NCBI RefSeq assembly: GCF_003428645.1
Contig: NZ_QVQH01000018.1
Coordinates: 31,266 to 95,265 of the forward strand
Direction of reading: 5' to 3'
DNA: 64,000 nucleotides
DNA from: Geodermatophilus marinus
GTDB taxonomy: Bacteria; Actinomycetota; Actinomycetes; Mycobacteriales; Geodermatophilaceae
Made by a program: the position numbers and the translations under genes. Within the stretch, counting starts at the first letter, position 1; each line of letters starts with the position of its first letter. Of the stretch, positions 16,583 to 25,431 are shown piece by piece. Below the pieces are notes generated by a model. It saw only the letters and a list, made by a program, of their open reading frames with translations. It was not told the DNA's origin and searched no databases.

Positions 16583-17125
16583 ATGGGCTCTCCTCCCGGG
16601 TGGCTGCTCGTCGTCGACTACCAGGAGGTCTTCCGCGACCCGACGTCCCCCTGGACGACGCCCCGCTTCGACGACATCCGGCCCCGCGTCCGGTCCCTGG
16701 TGCAGGCCTTCGGCGAGCGGGTGGTGTTCACGCGCTTCGTCGTCCCCGAGCGCCCCGAGGGGGCCTGGGCCGACTACTACCGGCGGTACGACTACTTCAC
16801 CCGGCCGCACGCGATCCCGCTGTTCCAGCTCTCCGAGGACCCCGGCGCCCGCACGGTCGTCGACGTCCCGACCTTCGGCAAGTGGGTGCCCGAGGTGGCC
16901 GACGTGGTGGGTGACGGGCCCCTGACGGTGGCCGGCGTGGCCACCGACTGCTGCGTGCTCTCCACCGTGCTGCCGGCCGCCGACGCCGGCGTCCACGTGC
17001 AGGTGGTCTCCGACGCCTGCGCCGGGGCCAGCGACGAGGCGCACGCCGACACGATGCGCATCCTGGGCTGCTACGCCCCCCTGGTCGAGGTCACCACCAC
17101 GGCCGAGGTGCTCGCCGCGGGATGA
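16583..17125 (+). CDS. Isochorismatase-like cysteine hydrolase
   Basis: A 180-aa protein with the catalytic triad of the cysteine hydrolase superfamily: Asp12 (VVDYQ), Lys100 (FGKW) and Cys124 (TDCCV). Such enzymes cleave amides (nicotinamide, carbamoyl groups) or vinyl ethers. The gene is wedged between mftE and mftF; its last four bases (ATGA) contain the mftF start, so it is co-translated with the glycosyltransferase. A function in mycofactocin maturation or salvage is suggested by position only. Confidence 0.85.
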   Translation: MGSPPGWLLVVDYQEVFRDPTSPWTTPRFDDIRPRVRSLVQAFGERVVFTRFVVPERPEGAWADYYRRYDYFTRPHAIPLFQLSEDPGARTVVDVPTFGKWVPEVADVVGDGPLTVAGVATDCCVLSTVLPAADAGVHVQVVSDACAGASDEAHADTMRILGCYAPLVEVTTTAEVLAAG

Positions 17126-18570
17126 CCGCGGTCCCCGCGCCGCCGGCCGGGCGGCTGCCCGACGGCTTCGCCGTCCGCCTGGACCCGCGCACCCGCCGGC
17201 GCGCGGGCGGCACCGTGCTCCTGGGCGGCTCGCCGCTGCGGCTGGTCCGCCTGCTGCCCCGGGCGCAGGCACTCATGGCCGGTGACCACCTCGAGGTGCG
17301 GGACGCGGCGACCGCGGCGCTGGCCGCCCGCCTGCTGGACGCCGGCCTCGCCCACCCCGTCCCCTCGCCGTGCGCCCCGGCGGCGGCGGAGGTCACCGTC
17401 GTCGTCCCGGTGCGGGACCGTGCCGCCGAGCTGGCCCGGCTGCTCGCCGCGCTGCGCGCCGACCCCGCCACCGCCACCGTCCCCGTGCTCGTGGTGGACG
17501 ACGGGTCCGCCGACCCGGCCGCGACCCGGGCGGTGGCCGGCGGTGCCGGCGCGCGGGTGCTGCGCCACGCGGTCTCCCGGGGCCCGGCCGCCGCCCGCAA
17601 CGCCGGGCTGGCCGCCGCCACCACGGAGCTCGTCGCCTTCCTCGACTCGGACTGCGTGCCGCGCCCCGGCTGGCTGGACCCGCTGCTGCGGCACACCGCC
17701 GACCCGCGGCTGGCCGTCGTCGCGCCCCGGATCGCCGCGCTGGGGGAGCCGGTCGGGTTCGTCGCCCGCTACGAGACCGCGGTGAGCGCCCTGGACATGG
17801 GCCCCGACCCGGCGCCCGTGGCACCCGGGACCGCGGTCTCCTACCTGCCCAGCGCGGCGCTGCTGGCCCGCCGGGCGGCGCTCGGCGCGGGGTTCGACGA
17901 GTCCATGCGGGTGGCCGAGGACGTCGACCTGGTCTGGCGGCTGGCCGCGGCCGGCTGGCGGGTGCGCTACGAGCCGGCCGCCACCGTCGCCCACGAGCAC
18001 CCCGCGAGCGCCCGCGACTGGCTGCGCCGGCGGGCCTTCTACGGCACCGGCGCCGCCCTGCTGGCCGCCCGGCACGGCGCCGCGGTCGCCCCCGTGGTGG
18101 TCTCGCCCTGGACGGCGGCGGCGTGCGCGCTGGCGCTCACCGGGCGCCGGTCGGGGCTGCTGGCCGCGGCCGGTGTGCTCGGTGCCGCCACCGCCCGGCT
18201 GGCCCCGCGGCTGGCCGGTCCGGAGGGGCGCCCGCCGGTCGGCCTGGCCGCCGCCCTCGTCCTGAGGGGCAGCGCGGCCGCCGTCCGCACGCTGGCCCGC
18301 GCGGTCACCCGGCACCACTGGCCGCTCGCCCTGGTCGCGGCGCTGACCTCCCGGCGGGCCCGCCGGGTGGTCGTCGTCGTCGCGGTGGCCGACGGGCTGC
18401 TGGGCGGCCGGGCGCACCGCCGGGACGTCGGGGTGCTGCGCTTCGCCGCCGCCCGCCGGCTGGAGGACCTCGCCTACGGCGCCGGGCTGTGGACCGGCGC
18501 CTGGCGGGCCCGCGACCCCCGGGCGCTGCTGCCGGCGGCCCCGCCGTCCCTCCCGCGCCGCCGCCGCTGA
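17122..18570 (+). CDS. mftF: Mycofactocin glycosyltransferase MftF
   Basis: Family 2 glycosyltransferase (482 aa) that adds glucose units to premycofactocin. Around residues 91-100 is VTVVVPVRDR; nucleotide-sugar motifs are VDDGS (125-129) and DSD (175-177), with EDVDLVWR as the acceptor-side acid motif near 273. C-terminal hydrophobic and Arg-rich stretches suggest membrane association. The ATG overlaps the upstream stop. No mftG-type GMC oxidoreductase follows it. Confidence 0.92.
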   Translation: MTAVPAPPAGRLPDGFAVRLDPRTRRRAGGTVLLGGSPLRLVRLLPRAQALMAGDHLEVRDAATAALAARLLDAGLAHPVPSPCAPAAAEVTVVVPVRDRAAELARLLAALRADPATATVPVLVVDDGSADPAATRAVAGGAGARVLRHAVSRGPAAARNAGLAAATTELVAFLDSDCVPRPGWLDPLLRHTADPRLAVVAPRIAALGEPVGFVARYETAVSALDMGPDPAPVAPGTAVSYLPSAALLARRAALGAGFDESMRVAEDVDLVWRLAAAGWRVRYEPAATVAHEHPASARDWLRRRAFYGTGAALLAARHGAAVAPVVVSPWTAAACALALTGRRSGLLAAAGVLGAATARLAPRLAGPEGRPPVGLAAALVLRGSAAAVRTLARAVTRHHWPLALVAALTSRRARRVVVVVAVADGLLGGRAHRRDVGVLRFAAARRLEDLAYGAGLWTGAWRARDPRALLPAAPPSLPRRRR

Positions 18571-18667
18571 CGCCACCCGTCCCGGTGCACGCGACGGGGT
18601 CGGTGGTGCGAACGCCCAGGACAGGTCACGATGGGGGCGACATGAGCGACAGCCCGGGCGCGACGCG

Positions 18668-19996
18668 GTGACCACGGTCAACCCGTGGCTCGCGCTGCCC
18701 GAGGGCCGCCCCGACCCGCTGCTGACCCGCCGCCTGCGCGCCGCGCACGAGGCCCTGGTCACCCGTGGCGCCCCCGCCCGCGACCAGGTGCGGGCCGTGG
18801 TCTGGGACTCCTGGCGGCGCAGCCTGGGCAGCGGCGTGGACCCCGACGGCGGGGCGCCCCCGGTGGAGCTCCTGGACGACGACCTCGTCGCCTACCGCGA
18901 GGCCCACCCGCTGGCGCCGGTGCTGCCGGTGATCCGGCGGCTGCTGGTCGCCGACGCCGAGGCCGACCAGATGATCGTCGCGGTCACCGACGCCGCCGGC
19001 CGCATGCTCTGGGTGGAGGGCGACCGGCGGCTGCGCGCGCGGGCCGAGGCGATGCACTTCGTCGAGGGGTCCCGGTGGTCCGAGGAGGTCGCCGGCACCA
19101 ACGCGCCCGGCACCGCGCTCGCCGTCGACCACGCCGTGCAGATCTACGGCAGCGAGCACTACCGCCGGCCGGTCCAGCCCTGGAGCTGCTCGGCCGCGCC
19201 CGTGCACGACCCGGTCACCGGCGTGCTGCTCGGCGCCATCGACGTCACCGGCGGCGACCACGTGGCCAGCCCGCAGGTGCTCACGCTGGTGCGCGCCACC
19301 GTGGCCGCCGTCGAGTCCGAGCTGCGGTGGCTGCACCGTGAGCGGCTGGCCCGCCCGGCGCCGCGGCCGCCCGCGCCCGCGCCGGCCCGCCCCCTGGCGC
19401 CCCGGCTGGAGGTCCTCGGCCGCGAGCGGGCCCGGCTGCTGCGCCCGCAGGCGGCGGTCGAGCTGTCGCTGCGCCACTCCGAGCTGCTGCTCCTGCTGGC
19501 CGAGGCCGGCGCCTCCGGCACCGGCCGCACCGCCGAGCAGCTCGCCGCCGAGTGCCACGCCGGGGAGGCCGCCCCGGTCACCGTGCGCGCCGAGCTGTCC
19601 CGGTTGCGCCGGCTGGTCGGCCCCGAGCTGGTCGGCTCGCGCCCCTACCGGCTCGTCGGCCCGCTGGACACCGACCTCGACGCGGTCCGCCGGCTGCTCG
19701 CCCGCGGCGCCGTCGGCCCCGCCCTGGAGCGCTACCTCGGGGCGGTGCTGCCCCGCTCCACCGCCCCGGGCGTCGTCCGCGCCCGCGGCCGGCTGACGCT
19801 GTCGCTGCGCCAGGCCGTGCTGGCCGGCCGCCGCCCGGAGCTGCTGCTGCGCTACAGCCGGCTGCCCGAGGCACAGGACGACGTCGCGGTGTGGCAGACC
19901 TGCCTGGAGTCCCTGCCCCCCGGCTCGCCGCGCCGCCCCGCGGTGGCCGCCCACCTGCACCGGCTGCGCCGCGCCCCGCGGGTCCCGCTCGGGTAG
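18668..19996 (+). CDS. GAF-domain transcriptional regulator
   Basis: A 442-aa protein resembling the N-terminal sensory half of AcoR-type activators. A GAF domain spans about 80-220 (SEEVAGTNAPGTALAVDHAV, then SCSAAPVHDPVTGVLLGAID). A C-terminal helical region (VTVRAELSRLRRLVGPELVG) resembles a winged helix; there is no AAA+ sigma-54 domain. Such regulators often lie beside alcohol or aldehyde dehydrogenase genes, so control of mycofactocin-linked oxidation is plausible. GTG start; a nine-codon frame (18642-18671) ends in GTGA overlapping it. The 113 bp after its stop show no gene. Confidence 0.75.
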   Translation: MTTVNPWLALPEGRPDPLLTRRLRAAHEALVTRGAPARDQVRAVVWDSWRRSLGSGVDPDGGAPPVELLDDDLVAYREAHPLAPVLPVIRRLLVADAEADQMIVAVTDAAGRMLWVEGDRRLRARAEAMHFVEGSRWSEEVAGTNAPGTALAVDHAVQIYGSEHYRRPVQPWSCSAAPVHDPVTGVLLGAIDVTGGDHVASPQVLTLVRATVAAVESELRWLHRERLARPAPRPPAPAPARPLAPRLEVLGRERARLLRPQAAVELSLRHSELLLLLAEAGASGTGRTAEQLAAECHAGEAAPVTVRAELSRLRRLVGPELVGSRPYRLVGPLDTDLDAVRRLLARGAVGPALERYLGAVLPRSTAPGVVRARGRLTLSLRQAVLAGRRPELLLRYSRLPEAQDDVAVWQTCLESLPPGSPRRPAVAAHLHRLRRAPRVPLG

Positions 19997-20109
19997 ACCG
20001 CGGCGCCCGGGGCGCACCCGGTGCCCGCCCGGCCCCCGGGGGATGCCACCGGGCCGGCCGGCCGTGCCACCGGCACGTCGAGCCCGCGCCGGTCCGGTGA
20101 CGGGACGAC

Positions 20110-21111
20110 CTAGCCGAGCGTCTCGGCGAACTGCGGGACGGCGTTGTCGAGGGCGTACCCGATGCCGAGCACCGAGCCGCTGGAGAAGGCGCTGACCAGC
20201 TCCGGGTCCTCCAGCACCAGCGCGTTGCCCTGCTGCACCGAGGGCAGGGTCTGCCACACCGGGTTCGACGTGATCTCCGAGGCGTCCACGAAGATCGGGA
20301 AGACCACGGTCAGCGGCGCGTCGAGCAGCGAGACCTCCTCGTCGCTGATCGGGACGTAGAAGTTCTCCCCGGCCAGCTCCTGGATGGCCGGCGCGTTGAC
20401 GAAGCCCAGCGACTCCATGAAGTCGACCCGGGCATCGCCGCGCACGTAGGCGCCGAAGCCCTCGGAGGTGTAGGCGCCCACGGCGACCTCGGTGCCCTCG
20501 AACTCCGGGTGCTCCGCGCGCGCCTCCTCGAACTGCTGCTCGAGGTCGGCCTCGAGGTCGGCGGCCTCGTCGCTGCGCCCGAGCACCTCGCCCACCAGCT
20601 CCAGCTGCTGCTGCCAGGTGGTCTGGTAGGGCCCCACGCCCTCGGGCTGGCCGACGGTCGGGGCGATCTGGCTGAGCAGGTCGTAGCGCTCCTGCGTGCC
20701 GTCGGAGCGGGTGTCGAGGATGACGTCGGGCTCCAGGGCCGCGATCGCCTCGAGGCTGGGCTCGAGGGTGTCGACCAGCTCGGGGGCCTCGTCGTAGCGG
20801 CCCTCGGCCCAGGGGCCCACACCCTCGCCGCCGAAGCCCAGCCAGTCGCTGGCGCCGACCGGCTCGACCCCGAGGGCCAGGGCGGTCTCGGCGTCCGACC
20901 ACCCGAGCGCGACCACCCGCTGCGGCTGCTCCTCGATCGTCACCTCGCCGAAGGCGGTGTCGACGGTGACGGGGAACGCGCCGTTCCCGGAGCCGGTGGC
21001 GGGGGTGCCGCCGGCGGCGTCCGCCTCCGCGTCGTCGGAGGCCGAGCCGCAGCCGGCGAGGAGGGCGGCGCTGAGCAGGGCAGCGCCGAGGACGGCGGGG
21101 CGTCGGGTCAT
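20110..21111 (-). CDS. Iron-siderophore ABC transporter binding lipoprotein 1
   Basis: Periplasmic-binding-type lipoprotein of 333 aa. It has a signal peptide with lipobox LLAGC (Cys21), a disordered linker, then a two-lobed Fe(III)-siderophore-binding domain (QRVVALGWSDAETALALG; LEPDVILDTRSDGTQ). An iron box (21129-21148) lies just upstream, so IdeR-type repression by iron is expected. It has no permease next to it. The FecCD/ATPase set at 56-59 kb may serve it, or partners lie outside the window. ATG start with GGAG 7 nt upstream. Confidence 0.88.
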   Translation of the reverse strand: MTRRPAVLGAALLSAALLAGCGSASDDAEADAAGGTPATGSGNGAFPVTVDTAFGEVTIEEQPQRVVALGWSDAETALALGVEPVGASDWLGFGGEGVGPWAEGRYDEAPELVDTLEPSLEAIAALEPDVILDTRSDGTQERYDLLSQIAPTVGQPEGVGPYQTTWQQQLELVGEVLGRSDEAADLEADLEQQFEEARAEHPEFEGTEVAVGAYTSEGFGAYVRGDARVDFMESLGFVNAPAIQELAGENFYVPISDEEVSLLDAPLTVVFPIFVDASEITSNPVWQTLPSVQQGNALVLEDPELVSAFSSGSVLGIGYALDNAVPQFAETLG

Positions 21112-21128
21112 CAGGAGGCTCCAATACG

Positions 21129-21148
21129 GTAGGACAGGCTCACCTAAC
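21129..21148 (-). promoter_or_regulatory. IdeR/DmdR-type iron box 1
   Basis: GTAGGACAGGCTCACCTAAC on the plus strand, a variant of the actinobacterial iron box TTAGGTTAGSCTAACCTAA. It lies 18 bp before the start of the binding lipoprotein gene and is almost identical to the box at 59274-59293. Confidence 0.75.
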
Positions 21149-21418
21149 TACACCGGGATCCCCCGCGGGCACGCGGGGCCGGTGCGGCGCCGGGCGCGGG
21201 GCTGCAACGGCGCTGCAACGTTGCCGCGGGGCGCGGATCCGCCCTGCCCACGGGAGCCTGCCTGCGCATCCGCGGACCCATAGGCGCAATAGCTCCGCGG
21301 ACGCGGAGCGCGAGGTCGCCGCCGCGCAGGTAAGCGTGGCCTAAGTCACTCGCGCCTCGGCAGACTCCGCAGCAGGTGGCGCTCGTCCGCCACGCCCCTG
21401 CAGAGAAGCGGAGGACTC
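21149..21418 (+). promoter_or_regulatory. Upstream region of coxS with GCAACGTTGC palindrome
   Basis: This 270-bp gap has no gene. It holds a perfect 10-bp palindrome GCAACGTTGC (21215-21224) preceded by a related half-site CTGCAACG, and two copies of CCGCGGAC near 21270 and 21295. The palindrome resembles LacI-family operators and could regulate the cox operon; no convincing -10/-35 pair was found. Confidence 0.4.
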
Positions 21419-21913
21419 GTGTCCCAGATCACCGTGCGGGTCGACGGGGTGACCTACACCGACGAGGTCGAGCCCCGGACCCTGCTGGTCCACTACCTGC
21501 GAGAGCAGCTCGGCAAGGTCGGCACCGTCGTCGGCTGCGACACCAGCAACTGCGGCGCGTGCACCGTGCACCTCGACGGCGCCGCGGTGAAGTCCTGCAC
21601 CGTGCTGGCCGTCCAGGCCGACGGCAGCGAGGTCACCACCATCGAGGGCCTGGCCGCCGAGGACGGCACCCTGCACCCGGTGCAGAAGGCCTTCCACGAG
21701 ATGCACGGCCTGCAGTGCGGCTTCTGCACCCCCGGGATGATCATGGCCTCGGTCGACCTGCTCAAGGAGAACCCGCACCCGAGCGAGAGCGAGATCCGCG
21801 AGGGCATCGAGGGCAACCTCTGCCGCTGCACCGGCTACCAGAACATCGTCCGCGCGGTCCGCCAGGCCGCCGGCGAGATGTCCGCGCCCGAGACGACGGG
21901 AGCCCAGGCATGA
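21419..21913 (+). CDS. coxS: Form II aerobic CO dehydrogenase-like small subunit (2Fe-2S)
   Basis: Iron-sulfur subunit (164 aa) of a molybdenum hydroxylase. The plant-type 2Fe-2S cluster uses C40, C45, C48, C60 ([12 protein letters not shown]) and the second cluster C100, C103, C135, C137 ([14 protein letters not shown]). It passes electrons from the Mo centre to the flavin subunit. GTG start with GGAGGA just upstream; the stop overlaps the coxL ATG. Gene order S-L-M. Confidence 0.92.
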   Translation: MSQITVRVDGVTYTDEVEPRTLLVHYLREQLGKVGTVVGCDTSNCGACTVHLDGAAVKSCTVLAVQADGSEVTTIEGLAAEDGTLHPVQKAFHEMHGLQCGFCTPGMIMASVDLLKENPHPSESEIREGIEGNLCRCTGYQNIVRAVRQAAGEMSAPETTGAQA

Positions 21914-24405
21914 CGCTCACCGAGGAGCCGCGCACCACCGAGACCGCCCAGCCCGAGATCGGGCGGGCCCGCCGGCGCAAGGAGGACGCCCGGCTGATCA
22001 CCGGCCGGACGACGTGGACCGACAACATGGTGCTGCCCGGGATGCTGCACCTGTCGATCGTGCGCAGCCCCGTGGCCCACGCCCGGATCGGCAGCGTCGA
22101 CGTCAGCGCGGCCCGCGAGGCCCCCGGCGTCGTCGCCGTCTACAGCGGCCGGGACTTCGCCGAGGAGCAGGGCTCGCTGCCCTGCGCGTGGCCGGTCACC
22201 CCGGACATGGTCAACCCCGGCCACCCGTCGATCGCCGTCGAGGAGGTCAACCACGTCGGCGAGGCGGTCGCGGTCATCGTGGCGCGCAGCAAGGCCGCCG
22301 CGGCGGACGCCGTCGAGCTGGTCGACGTCGACTACGCCGTGCTGCCGCCGGTGCTCGACATGGAGCAGGCGTCCACCCAGGACACCGACCTCTGCCACGC
22401 CCACCTGGAGTCGAACACCAGCTTCCACTTCGTCTTCGACGCCGGGGACGCCGGCACCGGCGGCGACACCGACGAGGCGTTCTCCGGTGCCGACGTCGTC
22501 GTCAGCCGGCGGTTCGTCAACCAGCGGCTCATCCCCGCGTTCATGGAGCCGCGCTCGGTGGTCGTCCAGCCGCAGGGCGACAACTACACGATGTGGTCGG
22601 CCACCCAGATCCCGCACATCCTGCGGGTCATGCTGGCGATGGTGACGGGCGTGCCGGAGCACAAGCTCCGGGTCATCGCCCCCGACGTGGGCGGTGGCTT
22701 CGGCGGGAAGCTGCAGGTGACGCCCGAGGAGGTCCTCGCGCTGCTCGTCGCCCGCCGGCTCGGCAAGCCGGTGAAGTACACCGAGACCCGCAGCGAGTCC
22801 CTGATGAGCGCCCACCACGGCCGCGACCAGATCCAGTACGTCGACGTCGCCGCCGACCGCGAGGGCAACGTCAAGGGCCTGCGCGTGCGGCTGCTCGCCG
22901 ACATGGGCGCCTACCTGCGGCTGATCACCCCGGGCACGCCCGCTCTCGGCGCCTTCATGTACCCGGCCATCTACAAGTTCCCCGCCTACCGGTTCGAGCT
23001 CAAGGGCATCTTCACGAACAAGACGCCCACCGACGCCTACCGCGGCGCCGGCCGGCCCGAGGCGACCTTCGCCATCGAGCGGATCATGGACGAGCTCGCC
23101 GTCGAGCTGGGCATGGACCCGCTCGAGCTGCGCCGCAAGAACTGGATCAAGCACGACGAGTTCCCGTTCACCATGGTGGCCGGGCTGGAGTACGACAGCG
23201 GCAACTACGAGGCCGCGACCGCGCGGGCGCTCGAGCTCATCGGCTACGACGAGCTGCGCGCGGAGCAGCAGCGCCGCCGCGAGTCGGGCGACCCCGTCCA
23301 GCTCGGCATCGGGTTCTCCACCTTCACCGAGATGTGCGGCATCGCACCCTCCCGGGTGCTGGGCTCGCTGTCCTTCGGCTCCGGTGGCTGGGAGCACGCC
23401 TCGATCCGGATGCTGCCCACCGGCAAGGTCGAGGTGGTCACCGGCGCCACGCCGCACGGGCAGGGCCACGAGACCGCCTGGAGCCAGCTGGTCGCCGACA
23501 AGCTCGGCGTCCCGTTCGAGGACGTCGAGGTGCTGCACGGCGACACGTCGATCTCCCCCAAGGGCCTGGACACCTACGGCTCCCGGTCGCTGGTGGTGGG
23601 GGGCACCGCGGTGGTCAAGGCCGCCGACAAGGTGGTGGCCAAGGCCCGCAAGGTCGCCGCCCACCTGCTGGAGGCGAGCGAGGACGACCTCGAGTTCGAG
23701 GGCGGGAAGTTCTCCGTCCGGGGGACGCCGGGCACCGGGTTGAGCATCCAGGAGGTGGCTTTGGCCATCTTCGCCGCGCACAACTACCCGGAGGACGTCG
23801 AGCCGTCGATCGACGCCGACGCGACCTTCGACCCGGTCAACTTCTCCTTCCCCCACGGCACCCACATCTGCGCCATGGAGGTCGACACCGAGACCGGGAT
23901 GGTGAAGATCCGCAAGTACGCCTGCGTCGACGACGTCGGCACGATCGTCAACCCGCTCATCGTCGAGGGGCAGATCCACGGCGGGCTGGCCCAGGGCATC
24001 GCCCAGGCCCTCTACGAGGAGGCCGTGTACGACGCCGACGGCAACCTCACCACGGGGAGCTTCGTGGACTACCTGGTGCCCTCGGCCGCCGACCTGCCGC
24101 ACTTCGACACCGACAACACGGTCACGCCCTCGACCAGCAACCCGATGGGGTCCAAGGGGGTCGGGGAGGCCGGCACGATCGCCAGCACCCCGGCCGTCGT
24201 GAACGCCGCGCTGGACGCCGTCCGGCACCTGGGCGTGACCGACATCCGGATGCCGCTGACCCCCGAGCGGGTGTGGCGGGCCCTGCAGACCGGCGGTGAC
24301 GGCGGCGACCGCGCCGCGGCCGGCACCACCGCCTACGGCGGTGCGTCGACCGAGTCCACCACCGGCGTCTCCACCCCCGCGTCCAACCCCGGGGGCATCT
24401 CGTGA
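21910..24405 (+). CDS. coxL: Form II CO dehydrogenase-like molybdenum hydroxylase large subunit
   Basis: Mo-cytosine-dinucleotide subunit of 831 aa. The active-site loop reads AYRGAGR, the form II signature, not the AYXCSFR of proven form I CO dehydrogenases. CO oxidation is therefore doubtful and another substrate is likely. Cofactor-binding segments include DVGGGFGGK and [10 protein letters not shown]. The start ATG overlaps coxS (ATGA). The C-terminal 35 residues are a Thr/Ser/Gly-rich tail without an obvious role. Expressed with coxS and coxM as one complex. Confidence 0.92.
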   Translation: MTLTEEPRTTETAQPEIGRARRRKEDARLITGRTTWTDNMVLPGMLHLSIVRSPVAHARIGSVDVSAAREAPGVVAVYSGRDFAEEQGSLPCAWPVTPDMVNPGHPSIAVEEVNHVGEAVAVIVARSKAAAADAVELVDVDYAVLPPVLDMEQASTQDTDLCHAHLESNTSFHFVFDAGDAGTGGDTDEAFSGADVVVSRRFVNQRLIPAFMEPRSVVVQPQGDNYTMWSATQIPHILRVMLAMVTGVPEHKLRVIAPDVGGGFGGKLQVTPEEVLALLVARRLGKPVKYTETRSESLMSAHHGRDQIQYVDVAADREGNVKGLRVRLLADMGAYLRLITPGTPALGAFMYPAIYKFPAYRFELKGIFTNKTPTDAYRGAGRPEATFAIERIMDELAVELGMDPLELRRKNWIKHDEFPFTMVAGLEYDSGNYEAATARALELIGYDELRAEQQRRRESGDPVQLGIGFSTFTEMCGIAPSRVLGSLSFGSGGWEHASIRMLPTGKVEVVTGATPHGQGHETAWSQLVADKLGVPFEDVEVLHGDTSISPKGLDTYGSRSLVVGGTAVVKAADKVVAKARKVAAHLLEASEDDLEFEGGKFSVRGTPGTGLSIQEVALAIFAAHNYPEDVEPSIDADATFDPVNFSFPHGTHICAMEVDTETGMVKIRKYACVDDVGTIVNPLIVEGQIHGGLAQGIAQALYEEAVYDADGNLTTGSFVDYLVPSAADLPHFDTDNTVTPSTSNPMGSKGVGEAGTIASTPAVVNAALDAVRHLGVTDIRMPLTPERVWRALQTGGDGGDRAAAGTTAYGGASTESTTGVSTPASNPGGIS

Positions 24406-24451
24406 CCGGCCCCGTGCCGGCGTCCGCCCCGACCCCTGCTGGAGGTGCCCG

Positions 24452-25309
24452 ATGATCCCCGCGGCGTTCGCCTACGCCCGGCCGACCACCGTCGAGGAGG
24501 CCCTGCAGGCCATCGCCGACGGCGGTGAGGACGTCAAGGTCATGGCCGGTGGCCAGTCCCTGATCCCGGTCATGCGGCTGCGCATGGCCGCCCCGGAGAC
24601 CGTCGTCGACCTGGTCAGCGTGAGCGAGATGCGCGGGGTCCGGGACGACGGCGACGCCCTCGTCGTCGGCGCGATGACCACGCACCACGACGTGCTGGTC
24701 GACCCGCTGATCGCCGAGCACGCGCCGCTGCTGGTGCAGGCCACCGAGACCGTCGCCGACCGGCAGGTCCGCGCCCGCGGCACGTTCGGCGGGGCGCTGG
24801 CCCACGCCGACCCGGCCGGGGACCTCGCGGCGGTGGCCCTGGCCCTCGACGCGGAGATGGTCATCGCCGGCTCCGGCGGGCGGCGCACCGTCCCCGCGGC
24901 GGACTTCTTCGTCGACTACCTGACCACCTGCCTCGAGGAGGGGGAGCTGCTCGTCGAGGTCCGCATCCCCAAGCTCCGCGGGGAGTGGGGGGTGCGCTAC
25001 GAGAAGTTCAACCGGGTGGCGCAGGCCTGGTCGATCGTGGCCGTCGCCGCGGCGGTGCGCCGCGAGAACGGGCACATCGCCGAGGCGCGCATCGGGCTGA
25101 CCAACATGGGCTCCACGCCCCTGCGGGCCCAGGCCACCGAGGCGGCCCTCGCGGGTGCCGATGCCAGCGCCGCGGCCATCGCGGCGGCGGCCGAGCGGGC
25201 CGCCGAGGGCACCAGCCCGACCAGCGACCTCAACGCCCAGGCGGACTACCGCGAGCACCTCGCGCGGGTGCTCACTCGCCGCGCGGTGAGCGCCGCCGCC
25301 GGGCTGTAG
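24452..25309 (+). CDS. coxM: Form II CO dehydrogenase-like medium (FAD) subunit
   Basis: FAD-binding subunit (285 aa) of the molybdenum hydroxylase. The flavin motifs AGGQSLIPVM (43-52) and TFGGALAHADPAGDL are typical, followed by the CO-dehydrogenase flavoprotein C-terminal domain. ATG start with GGAGG 7 nt upstream. It lies 46 bp after coxL and ends before two strong hairpins. It transfers electrons from the 2Fe-2S subunit onward to the respiratory chain. Confidence 0.92.
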   Translation: MIPAAFAYARPTTVEEALQAIADGGEDVKVMAGGQSLIPVMRLRMAAPETVVDLVSVSEMRGVRDDGDALVVGAMTTHHDVLVDPLIAEHAPLLVQATETVADRQVRARGTFGGALAHADPAGDLAAVALALDAEMVIAGSGGRRTVPAADFFVDYLTTCLEEGELLVEVRIPKLRGEWGVRYEKFNRVAQAWSIVAVAAAVRRENGHIAEARIGLTNMGSTPLRAQATEAALAGADASAAAIAAAAERAAEGTSPTSDLNAQADYREHLARVLTRRAVSAAAGL

Positions 25310-25317
25310 CTTGAGGA

Positions 25318-25402
25318 CCCCGTCCGCCCCTCGGAGGGCGACCCGGACGGGGCCTCGACCCGACCCGGCCGGTCCGCCCTCGGTCCCGAGGGCGGACCGG
25401 CC
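25318..25402 (+). terminator. Two consecutive hairpins between coxM and the coxG-like gene
   Basis: The first stem is 9 bp (25318-25326 with 25344-25352). The second is a perfect 17-bp stem (25367-25383 with 25386-25402) around two bases. They occupy most of the 122-bp gap and may terminate the coxSLM message or reduce readthrough into the next gene. Confidence 0.65.
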
Positions 25403-25431
25403 GAGCCACGTGACCCCTCGGAGGTAGCCCC

